From assembly GCA_036384215.1 (NCBI GenBank), contig DASVMX010000377.1:1-5080 (forward strand): a stretch of 5,080 nucleotides of DNA, read 5' to 3'. Position numbers and translations under genes: made by a program. The notes beneath the pieces are model-generated. The model made no database searches. It saw only the letters and a program-made list of their open reading frames with translations, and was not told the origin of the DNA. The DNA comes from Paraktedonobacter sp036384215. Its GTDB lineage: Bacteria; Chloroflexota; Ktedonobacteria; Ktedonobacterales; Ktedonobacteraceae. Below, piece after piece: positions 1-5,080 of the stretch (the first letter of the stretch is position 1; each line of letters opens with the position of its first letter).

Positions 1-44
1 AACCTCTTAAAAAACGGTGGTGGGGCAAAGCCAAGAAAACGCTC

Positions 45-73
45 TTGCATTTTTACGCGGCTCATGACATAAT
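45..73 (+). promoter_or_regulatory. Sigma70-type promoter P1 with extended -10
   Basis: A -35 hexamer TTGCAT (45-50) is followed after a 17-bp spacer by CATAAT (68-73), which matches TATAAT at five of six positions. TG and one further base directly precede the -10, the extended -10 arrangement. Transcription would begin near position 80 and run towards the two-CxxC gene at 237. The assignment rests on sequence match alone. Confidence 0.5.
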
Positions 74-140
74 CAGAGTGGTTTCGCCAGAGACCCGGTT
101 GGCTATCCACCGGATAGAGGCTGTCAGTGTTGCGTTCCCC

Positions 141-168
141 TTGCATTTAGTATACTGCAATGTATATA
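141..168 (+). promoter_or_regulatory. Second candidate promoter P2
   Basis: TTGCAT (141-146) and TATATA (163-168) are separated by 16 bp. An alternative -10, TATACT (151-156), could pair with TTGCGT (130-135) but only with a 15-bp spacer. Transcripts would start around 175, giving a leader of about 60 nt before the start codon at 237. P2 is closer to the gene than P1, so the two may act in tandem. Confidence 0.4.
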
Positions 169-185
169 GAGGGAAATCGCCTCTA
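167..185. promoter_or_regulatory. Operator-like inverted repeat at the P2 start region
   Basis: TAGAGG (167-172) and CCTCTA (180-185) are perfect 6-bp inverted half-sites separated by 7 bp. They overlap the end of the P2 -10 and the expected transcription start, a position where a repressor would block initiation. TAGAGG also occurs at 115-120, downstream of P1. Chance occurrence is quite possible for half-sites this short, so the regulatory role is inference. Confidence 0.2.
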
Positions 186-236
186 ACTGCTGGAGTTTTA
201 TTGTGACTAGTTAAAGAAGAAAGGCAGGAGCTGGTT

Positions 237-443
237 ATGCAGGAAGACATCCTGGGAACCCGCCGAACCGCCGTCACAGAAACATATGTCAATTGTGCGA
301 GATGCGGAAAAGCAACTCGTTTGCGGCATGCTCGTATTATCCAAAGCGATGTGCTTTCAGAGAGCCACTCTGAGTTTGAATATCTCTGCCCGGAGTGTCA
401 GAAGGCTCTGGCCGAAGGTGAGAAGGATTTGCCCCTGATGTGA
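237..443 (+). CDS. Small protein with two CxxC pairs, probable zinc ribbon, function unknown
   Basis: This is a 68-residue protein that I do not recognise as a named family. It contains two CxxC pairs, C20-x-x-C23 (CARCGK) and C51-x-x-C54 (CPECQK), separated by 27 residues. This is the usual layout of a four-cysteine zinc ribbon, so it probably binds one zinc ion. The segment between the pairs is polar and basic at first (R28, R30, H31, R33), then acidic. There is no signal peptide or membrane segment, so it should be cytoplasmic. The start at 237 is well supported by an AGGAG Shine-Dalgarno site (226-230) with 6-nt spacing. It lies 133 bp upstream of hsp20 on the same strand and may be co-transcribed with it. 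A role in nucleic-acid binding, as a protein adaptor or as a redox sensor is possible, but nothing in the sequence decides between them. Confidence 0.75.
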   Translation: MQEDILGTRRTAVTETYVNCARCGKATRLRHARIIQSDVLSESHSEFEYLCPECQKALAEGEKDLPLM

Positions 444-512
444 GCCAATCGTTTTCACCCGGACCGGAGATCAAGGCAAGAGGTATGGCAACAGGCAGAC
501 CAACGGATCAGG

Positions 513-547
513 CTCTGCTCCTTTCTACCTTTTGCCTTTTTCTTTCT
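513..547 (+). other. Pyrimidine-rich tract upstream of hsp20
   Basis: In this 35-nt stretch all but three bases are C or T. It lies between the two-CxxC gene and hsp20 and ends 16 nt before the hsp20 Shine-Dalgarno site. No GC-rich stem precedes it, so it is not a canonical intrinsic terminator. As RNA it would be unstructured. It could serve as a ribosomal protein S1 or Rho contact site, which is inference only. The rest of the 444-563 gap shows no promoter that I can defend. Confidence 0.3.
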
Positions 548-563
548 GACGCGCGAGTGAAAT

Positions 564-569
564 GAGGGA
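564..569 (+). promoter_or_regulatory. Shine-Dalgarno site that decides the hsp20 start
   Basis: GAGGGA at 564-569 sits 7 nt before the ATG at 577. The upstream in-frame ATG at 562 would place this site inside the coding region and itself has no good ribosome-binding sequence. The site therefore favours 577 as the real start. Confidence 0.6.
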
Positions 570-576
570 ACGGACT

Positions 577-1008
577 ATGCGTATGCGCTATCGCTATGTG
601 ACCTATCGCTATAGTGATGGGTCGCAGCAGGAACTGGATCGGTATTATCGGCATCTCCTGCATGATGCTCTGCGGCAGAGCTCTCAGTCGTTGCTCCAGC
701 GTTCAGTCACCTGGAGGCCGCTGGCTGATATTCGAGAGACGGCTGAGGTAATAACGGTAAAAATTGAACTGGCCGGGATGAGAGAAGAGGATATAGAAGT
801 GACGCTGTACGCCGACGCGCTGGTGGTCAGTGGTGAGAGACTGGATGATCACGCGCAGGGTGAAACCGTCTATTATCACGAGGCTCAAATTCGCTACGGC
901 CCGTTCCGCGTCGAGGTATTTATCCCTTCGCCAGTGGATCGGGAGGCTGTGACGGCTCGCTACGAAAGTGGTTTTTTATGGGTCGATCTCCCCAAATTGC
1001 ACGAGTAA
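577..1008 (+). CDS. Small heat-shock protein, Hsp20/alpha-crystallin family
   Basis: This is a cytoplasmic ATP-independent holdase: family members bind unfolding proteins, keep them soluble and pass them to ATP-driven chaperones. It has 143 residues from the ATG at 577, or 148 from 562. The alpha-crystallin domain runs from about W46 (WRPLADIRET) to P139. It shows the typical ELAGMREEDIEV segment (64-75), VVSGER (83-88), YGPF (107-110, usually YGSF) and the hallmark YESGFLWVDLPK (129-140), where most relatives have GVLTVTLPK. The N-terminal arm is short and rich in Arg and Tyr (RMRYRYVTYRY). The protein ends three residues after LPK, so the C-terminal tail with the I-x-I motif that usually links dimers into large oligomers is absent. 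Lon lies 268 bp downstream on the same strand, which suits a protein-quality-control locus. No CIRCE-type element is visible. Family assignment is secure; substrate and oligomeric state are not. Confidence 0.93.
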   Translation: MRMRYRYVTYRYSDGSQQELDRYYRHLLHDALRQSSQSLLQRSVTWRPLADIRETAEVITVKIELAGMREEDIEVTLYADALVVSGERLDDHAQGETVYYHEAQIRYGPFRVEVFIPSPVDREAVTARYESGFLWVDLPKLHE

Positions 1009-1019
1009 TGCCGCTAGAA

Positions 1020-1166
1020 GCTGTGAATGGAGCGACGGCCTTTACGTCCGTCACCCAACAGTCTAGCTTGCTCAAGAAGATCATGACGCTGACCTTTCCA
1101 TGACAGGGCAGCAGAAGCAATAAGGAGGCAGACGACGGGAGTAAAGGCCGCCGCTCCATTCACAGC
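1020..1166. repeat. 147-bp element with long inverted-repeat ends between hsp20 and lon
   Basis: Left arm 1020-1045 and right arm 1141-1166 are complementary at 25 of 26 positions; the one mismatch is A1035 against C1151. After two non-Watson-Crick positions, a further 5 bp (1048-1052 with 1134-1138, less one shift-free pairing) continue the stem, giving arms of 33 nt at 1020-1052 and 1134-1166. The 81-nt interior has no reading frame or strong structure that I can see. The left end lies 11 bp after the hsp20 stop, and the right end 110 bp before lon. No target-site duplication is evident in the bases just outside the arms. The element could be a small non-autonomous transposon (MITE-like), an old insertion that has lost its duplication, or a structured RNA that separates or stabilises the hsp20 and lon messages. 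It lacks a run of T after the right arm, so it is not a standard terminator. Confidence 0.6.
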
Positions 1167-1265
1167 AGTAAGAACTATTAGCGTGTTGAATGCATTGACG
1201 CACGTAAAGGGCATCTTTCCGAATACAAAAGCGGAACGTCCTGAATGGACACATAAAGATATGTT

Positions 1266-1272
1266 AAGAAGG
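1266..1272 (+). promoter_or_regulatory. Shine-Dalgarno site for lon
   Basis: AAGAAGG at 1266-1272 lies 4 nt before the first ATG (1277) and 7 nt before a second, adjacent ATG (1280). The longer spacing is closer to the usual optimum, so translation may start at the second methionine. The protein would then differ by only one residue. Confidence 0.45.
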
Positions 1273-1276
1273 TTGC

Positions 1277-4165
1277 ATGATGAGTACGCACAAGCATAAA
1301 CAGCAAAGCCCGGAAGAGCCAGAAGAGGGGCAGCAGCCCATCGCGCGCGAAGAGGAAGGGCACGATACTTCTCAGGTTGAGGAGCAGAAGCAAGAGGACA
1401 CCTCGCGCGCGACTTCTGAGACGGAAGTGCCTGCTGAGTCATCTGAAGCAGAGACGCTGGACGTGGTGGGTGAGGACGGGATACCCGCGGCTCTTAAGCT
1501 ACCTGAGAAGGAGAAGCCGAAGAAGCCGCGCCGGCCACGGCGCCGCCCGCGCCAGCAGGAGAATGAGGACGAGGATGAAATTGATGCCGCGTTGTTTGAC
1601 GACACGCACCAGCGCACGCGCAAAAAAGAGCAGGACGAGCGCCTGAACATTCCTGATATGTTGCCGGTGTTGCCTTTGAAAGATACGGTGGTCTATCCCT
1701 TTGCGGTTCAGCCGTTGGGCGTGGGTCAGGAGCGTTCAATTCGCCTGATCGACGATGTGATGCGTGGCAATCGCCTGGTGGTGCTGGTCGCGCAAAAGTC
1801 AGCGGAGACCGAGCAGGCCGGCCCCGACGACATCTTCACAGTGGGCACGGTGGCGCGGATCGCGCGCATGATTCGCATGCCCGATGGCACCATTCAGATC
1901 ATTGTGCAGGGTCTGGAGCGGGTGGTGATTGGCGAGTTTACCCAGACCAAGCCCTACCTGGTGGCGAAGGTAATCGTCAAGCCAGACGTGCAGGAAGACG
2001 ACAACGAGACCGAGGCCATCAAGCGCAACGTGGTCAACTATTTCCAGCGCCTGGTCGCGCTTGTGCAAAACGTCCCTGAAGGGGTGGCGGCGGCGACCCT
2101 CAATCTGGAGGAGCCACGCCAGGTTGTGTATGTGATCGCGACCTTTGTGCAGATGGAGCTGGAACTGCGCCAGCAATTGCTGGAACTGGATTCTGTCCGC
2201 GCCAAGCTGGAACAGTTGAGCAACTACCTGGCACACGAGCTGGAGATCTTCGAACTGGGCCGCAAGATCCAGACCAGCGCGCAGGAAGAGATGGGCAAGG
2301 TGCAGCGCGAGTATCTCCTGCGTGAGCAGCTCAAAGCTATTCAGCGCGAGCTGGGCGAGGAGAGCGAAGAGCAGGCGACCATCAACGAGCTGCGCACGAA
2401 GATCGACGAGGCGCATCTGCCCGAAGAGGCACTCAAAGAGGCCAGCCGCGAGCTTTCGCGCCTGGAGAAGCTGCCCACCGTCTCGCCCGAATATAGCATC
2501 ATTCGCACCTATCTGGAACTGCTGGTCAGTCTGCCGTGGAGCAAGAGCACGGGCGAGCGCATCGACGTGCCGCACGCCCGCGAGGTGCTGGACCAGGATC
2601 ACTATGACCTGGAAAAGGTTAAAGAGCGCATTCTGGAATACCTGGCGGTGCGCCGGCTGAAAGAAGACCGTCTGGCCGAAAAGGCCGCGCGCGAAGCCGA
2701 GCAGGATCAAGAGCAGGAAGCTGGTCAGCGCCGCTCCACACAGCCGCTGCATTCCGCCGAGACCAAACGCCAGATCAGTCGCGAACCGATCCTGTGTTTC
2801 GTGGGACCGCCAGGAGTGGGCAAAACCTCGCTGGGCCAGTCAATCGCCCGCGCGCTCGGGCGCAAATTTGCCCGCATGTCGCTGGGCGGCATTCGCGACG
2901 AGGCCGAAATCCGTGGGCACCGCCGTACCTACATTGGCGCCATGCCGGGCCGGATTATCCAGACCCTGCGCCGCGTCGAAGCCAACGATCCCGTAATCAT
3001 GCTCGACGAGGTTGACAAGGTTGGCGCTGACTGGCGTGGTGATCCTTCGTCCGCGCTTCTGGAAGTGCTCGATCCCGAGCAGAACTACAACTTCCGTGAC
3101 AACTACCTGGATCTGCCCTTTGATCTCTCGAAAGTTATGTTCATCGCCACCGCCAACGCGCTGGAGCCAATTCCGGCCCCACTGCGCGACCGCATGGAGA
3201 TTCTTTCGCTTTCGGGTTATACCGAAGAACAGAAGCTGCATATCGCGCGCAACTACCTGTTGCCCAAGCAGATCGAGGCCAATGGGCTGAGCAAAGACGA
3301 GCTGACGGTTGACGACGACGCACTCAAGCGCGTCGCCCGCGATTATACCCGCGAGGCCGGGGTGCGCAATCTCGAACGCGAGGTTGGTTCGCTCTGCCGC
3401 AAGATCGCCAAGCAGGTTGCCGAAGGCAAGACCACGCCAATCCACGTCACCGCAGAGGATGTGCCGGAGTACCTGGGGCGCCCGCGCTTCCAGGAAGAGG
3501 TTGCCGAGCGCATTGACCGTCCCGGCATCGCGACCGGCCTGACCTGGACGCCGGTGGGAGGCGAGATCATTTTTATCGAGGCCGCGGCCATGCCCTCCAA
3601 AGAGAGCCAGTTAATCATGACAGGCCAGCTTGGCGATGTCATGAAAGAATCGGCCATGGCCGCGCTGAGCTACGTGCGCTCGCACGCCGAAGCGCTGGGT
3701 CTGCCGCACAACATCTTCGAGGGCCAGACCGTGCACATCCACGTGCCAGCGGGAGCTATCCCCAAGGATGGACCCTCCGCCGGTGTCACCATGGTGACTG
3801 TGCTGGTCTCGCTGGCCTCCGGGCATAACGTGCGCTCAGATGTCGCCATGACCGGTGAAATGACCCTGCGCGGCAAAGTCATGCCTATTGGAGGCGTCAA
3901 AGAAAAGGTCCTGGCCGCGTACCGCTCGGGCATCCACACCGTCATCCTGCCCAAGAAAAATGAGCAGGATCTGCTGGAGGATCTACCCAAAGAACTGCGC
4001 GAGCAGATGAACTTTGTCTTCGCTGGCGAAATTCGCGACGTGCTGGAGACCGCCATCGAAGGCTACTCCGAATTCGCGCCCCAGAGCGAACCAGGCACCA
4101 ATGGCCATTCTCACCCCAAACGCAAAAAAGGCGAGAAGGGCGAGAAAGCCGCCGCCAAAGCGTAG
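1277..4165 (+). CDS. lon: ATP-dependent Lon protease (LonA type) with charged N-terminal extension
   Basis: Lon is a cytoplasmic hexamer that unfolds and degrades damaged and regulatory proteins using ATP. The protein has 962 residues, against 784 in E. coli. Residues 1-127 are an extension with acidic stretches around a basic Lys/Arg/Pro patch (78-92). The substrate-binding LON domain starts at L129 (LPVLPLKDTVVYP), followed by a helical region containing REYLLREQLKAIQREL (344-359). The AAA+ module has Walker A GPPGVGKT (510-517, K516), Walker B IMLDE (D577, E578), arginine finger R639 in LRDRME, and sensor-2 R697 in REAGVRNLERE. The serine protease domain has S834 in PKDGPSAG and K877 in GGVKEK, the intact Ser-Lys dyad. 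An insert of about 36 residues rich in Glu, Gln and Arg (within 459-503) precedes Walker A, and the end is Lys-rich (948-962). All key residues are present, so the enzyme should be active. I see no reliable promoter directly upstream; transcription may come partly through hsp20. Confidence 0.97.
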   Translation: MMSTHKHKQQSPEEPEEGQQPIAREEEGHDTSQVEEQKQEDTSRATSETEVPAESSEAETLDVVGEDGIPAALKLPEKEKPKKPRRPRRRPRQQENEDEDEIDAALFDDTHQRTRKKEQDERLNIPDMLPVLPLKDTVVYPFAVQPLGVGQERSIRLIDDVMRGNRLVVLVAQKSAETEQAGPDDIFTVGTVARIARMIRMPDGTIQIIVQGLERVVIGEFTQTKPYLVAKVIVKPDVQEDDNETEAIKRNVVNYFQRLVALVQNVPEGVAAATLNLEEPRQVVYVIATFVQMELELRQQLLELDSVRAKLEQLSNYLAHELEIFELGRKIQTSAQEEMGKVQREYLLREQLKAIQRELGEESEEQATINELRTKIDEAHLPEEALKEASRELSRLEKLPTVSPEYSIIRTYLELLVSLPWSKSTGERIDVPHAREVLDQDHYDLEKVKERILEYLAVRRLKEDRLAEKAAREAEQDQEQEAGQRRSTQPLHSAETKRQISREPILCFVGPPGVGKTSLGQSIARALGRKFARMSLGGIRDEAEIRGHRRTYIGAMPGRIIQTLRRVEANDPVIMLDEVDKVGADWRGDPSSALLEVLDPEQNYNFRDNYLDLPFDLSKVMFIATANALEPIPAPLRDRMEILSLSGYTEEQKLHIARNYLLPKQIEANGLSKDELTVDDDALKRVARDYTREAGVRNLEREVGSLCRKIAKQVAEGKTTPIHVTAEDVPEYLGRPRFQEEVAERIDRPGIATGLTWTPVGGEIIFIEAAAMPSKESQLIMTGQLGDVMKESAMAALSYVRSHAEALGLPHNIFEGQTVHIHVPAGAIPKDGPSAGVTMVTVLVSLASGHNVRSDVAMTGEMTLRGKVMPIGGVKEKVLAAYRSGIHTVILPKKNEQDLLEDLPKELREQMNFVFAGEIRDVLETAIEGYSEFAPQSEPGTNGHSHPKRKKGEKGEKAAAKA

Positions 4166-4249
4166 CATTTACGCTGGAGTTAAGACATGGATCGGCATGC
4201 CCGCGTGATGGCGAGCATGCCGATCCATGTCTTAACTCCAGCGTAAATG
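4166..4249. repeat. Perfect 35-bp inverted repeat at the lon-radC convergence
   Basis: The arms 4166-4200 and 4215-4249 are exact reverse complements over all 35 positions. The 14-nt centre (4201-4214) adds three more pairs (4202-4204 with 4211-4213) after one C/A mismatch, leaving a 6-nt loop. In the - strand RNA that mismatch becomes a G-U pair, giving a 39-pair stem. The left arm begins immediately after the lon stop codon. The right arm contains the last five sense codons and the stop of radC (4232-4249), so the left arm carries an inverted copy of the end of radC. No T-run follows the stem in either direction, so it is not a canonical intrinsic terminator, though so strong a hairpin could still halt transcription, protect both mRNA 3' ends or be cut by RNase III. 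Confidence 0.95.
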
Positions 4250-4987
4250 TTCCCTCAGGCTGGTGTATTTATGATTGCCTATCACCAGGTGATCTATCAC
4301 CTCGATCTCCAACACCTTGCCTGCCTTCACAAGCTGTTCAGTGACCTCGATATCCTCGGCGGAGGGCGTGGGATCGCCACTTGGATGGTTGTGGCAAACC
4401 AGGATTGCCGGACAATTGCGTGTAATGGCTGGACGGAAAAGCTCGGCGATACGCAGTACCGAGCTATTAACGGTGCCGCGATACAGGCTGATGTTTTCCG
4501 CTACCTGATTTTTTGTATCGAGAGCCAGCACGCGCATTTCTTCATGATCCAGGTAGGTCATCTCTACCATCACCAGATTGGCGGCATCATGGGAAGATTT
4601 GATCTGGTATTTCGTTTCAAACTGCTGCTGCCCCAGGCGCTTGCCCAGCTCCAGGGCGGCCTTAATCTGACAGCATTTCGCTTCGCCAAGCCCGTGGACC
4701 CGGCACAACTCGTCAAAATCAAGGTTGAGCAGCCCGCCCAGTCCGCTATATCTTGCCAGGAGCTTTCCCGCCAGTTCCAGCACATTCTCACGCGCCGTCC
4801 CGGTGCGCAGAATAATCGCCAGCAGCTCGGCGCTGGAAAGCGCCTGGGGACCATGATTGCGCAGACGCTCGCGCGGTCGCTCGTCCATGGGGATATCGTG
4901 TACTGTAAGGTGAGATTCCAGGCGCCTGGGCTGGAGCAAAAACGCGGGCATATCCAGCTTCTCATCTTCATGAATGTTTAAGACCAT
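4232..4987 (-). CDS. radC: RadC-family JAMM/MPN-domain protein
   Basis: This is a member of the RadC (UPF0758) family, long labelled a DNA repair protein although its biochemical role is unsettled. With the start at 4987 it has 251 residues; typical members have about 225. The N-terminal part has the family signature MDERPRERLRNHG...LSSAELLAIILRTG (34-62). A helix-hairpin-helix follows, with CRVHGLGEAK (95-104). The C-terminal JAMM domain carries the metal site H199-x-H201-x7-S209-x2-D212 in HNHPSGDPTPSAED, intact for zinc binding. The chosen ATG has a GGAGGG site at 4999-5004 on this strand, 11 nt upstream. An in-frame ATG at 5074 would add 29 residues, but it lies upstream of the predicted transcription start and is unlikely. 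A further ATG at residue 13 is possible. The last codons and stop lie within the 35-bp inverted repeat. The gene converges on lon with 66 bp between stop codons. Confidence 0.93.
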   Translation of the reverse strand: MVLNIHEDEKLDMPAFLLQPRRLESHLTVHDIPMDERPRERLRNHGPQALSSAELLAIILRTGTARENVLELAGKLLARYSGLGGLLNLDFDELCRVHGLGEAKCCQIKAALELGKRLGQQQFETKYQIKSSHDAANLVMVEMTYLDHEEMRVLALDTKNQVAENISLYRGTVNSSVLRIAELFRPAITRNCPAILVCHNHPSGDPTPSAEDIEVTEQLVKAGKVLEIEVIDHLVIGNHKYTSLREHLRWS

Positions 4988-4998
4988 TGGAGTCGTGT

Positions 4999-5004
4999 CC
5001 CTCC
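4999..5004 (-). promoter_or_regulatory. Shine-Dalgarno site for radC
   Basis: Read on the - strand, 5004 to 4999 is GGAGGG, a strong match to the anti-Shine-Dalgarno sequence. It is 11 nt before the ATG at 4987, slightly long but workable. No other start codon in this frame lies between them, so it supports the 251-residue form of RadC. Confidence 0.55.
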
Positions 5005-5037
5005 CATCAAAACAATCACATATGGAAATCCAAGAAA

Positions 5038-5066
5038 AGTATACTCTATGCCAGTAAAAAATGCAA
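5038..5066 (-). promoter_or_regulatory. Sigma70-type promoter of radC
   Basis: On the - strand, TTGCAT (5066-5061) is followed after exactly 17 bp by TATACT (5043-5038), five of six matches to TATAAT. Transcription should start near 5031, giving a leader of about 44 nt before the radC ATG at 4987. The -35 and the next bases (TTGCATTTTTTAC) closely match those of the promoter at 45-73. Confidence 0.65.
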
Positions 5067-5080
5067 TATATCAAATAACA

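Larger units (their letters stand above)
1..236. other. Intergenic leader upstream of the two-CxxC gene
   Basis: I see no credible coding region here. The stretch is more AT-rich than the genes and holds two candidate + strand promoters (45-73 and 141-168). It also has several short inverted repeats: CTATCC/GGATAG at 103-108 and 112-117 with a 3-nt loop, TATAC/GTATA at 151-155 and 162-166, and TAGAGG/CCTCTA at 167-172 and 180-185. If transcription starts near position 80, the mRNA would carry an untranslated leader of about 155 nt before the start codon at 237, long enough for regulation. I recognise no known riboswitch or attenuator in it. The upstream neighbouring gene is not in the window. 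Confidence 0.6.

Noticed and set aside
62..292. 76-codon - strand frame in the leader
   Set aside because: It spans the promoters and the start of the two-CxxC gene and its protein is Ser/Thr/Arg-rich without a domain.
457..470. CCGG-A-CCGG palindrome as a terminator after the two-CxxC gene
   Set aside because: A one-base centre cannot form a hairpin loop with useful pairing, and no T-run follows directly.
1178..1205. CIRCE-like heat-shock operator (TTAGCG...CGTAA) upstream of lon
   Set aside because: The half-sites do not match TTAGCACTC/GAGTGCTAA and are not good inverted repeats of one another.
1195..1226. TTGACG (1195-1200) as a lon -35 box
   Set aside because: No acceptable -10 lies 16-18 bp downstream; the nearest weak candidate (GAATAC, 1221-1226) needs a 20-bp spacer and matches poorly.
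1014..1442. 142-codon - strand frame across the 147-bp element and the lon start
   Set aside because: Its N-terminal half is antisense to lon, it has no ribosome site, and the predicted protein is low in recognisable features.
1799..2752. 317-codon open frame antisense to lon
   Set aside because: It lies wholly inside strongly conserved lon sequence and has the Leu/Gln/His-rich composition of a shadow frame in GC-biased DNA.
4162..4249. REP element: GTAG directly 5' of the hairpin at the lon stop
   Set aside because: GTAG comes from the last lon codon and stop, and the arms are much longer and more perfect than REP hairpins. The opposite side has GGAA rather than GGAG or GTAG.
4247..4981. 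244-codon open frame antisense to radC
   Set aside because: radC is conserved with an intact JAMM motif throughout this region. The opposite frame shows no known domain and begins in the inverted repeat.

Overview
The window holds four protein genes of ordinary bacterial type. Three lie collinear on the + strand: a 68-residue protein with two CxxC pairs, a small heat-shock protein of the Hsp20/alpha-crystallin family, and an ATP-dependent Lon protease. The fourth, a RadC/JAMM-family protein, lies on the - strand and converges on lon. The moderately GC-rich coding DNA, the AT-rich sigma70-type promoters, and a Lon with a long charged N-terminal extension and an insert before Walker A suggest a soil or thermophilic Gram-positive-like lineage. 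My best guess is a Ktedonobacteria-like Chloroflexota. That is inference from protein style; no rRNA or tRNA is present to settle it.

Layout. Positions 1-236 form a leader with two candidate promoters, at 45-73 and 141-168, and small inverted repeats. The two-CxxC gene follows at 237-443. A 133-bp gap containing a 35-nt pyrimidine tract leads to hsp20 at 577-1008. The 268-bp hsp20-lon gap is dominated by a 147-bp structure whose ends are long inverted repeats (1020-1052 and 1134-1166). lon occupies 1277-4165. Directly after its stop codon comes a perfect 35-bp inverted repeat (4166-4200 and 4215-4249). This repeat forms the whole lon-radC junction and contains the last codons and stop of radC (4232-4987, - strand). 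radC has a good promoter at 5038-5066.

How the genes fit together. Hsp20 holds unfolding proteins in a soluble state, and Lon degrades damaged ones using ATP, so their adjacency makes a small protein-quality-control locus. The two-CxxC protein may belong to the same transcription unit, but its role is unknown. RadC is transcribed towards this group from its own promoter and is probably functionally separate.

I found no convincing new multi-gene system. The features that most deserve attention are non-coding: the perfect palindrome that overlaps the end of radC, and the 147-bp inverted-repeat element upstream of lon. A third candidate is a shared TTGCATTTTT(T)AC sequence at the -35 position of two of the promoters.
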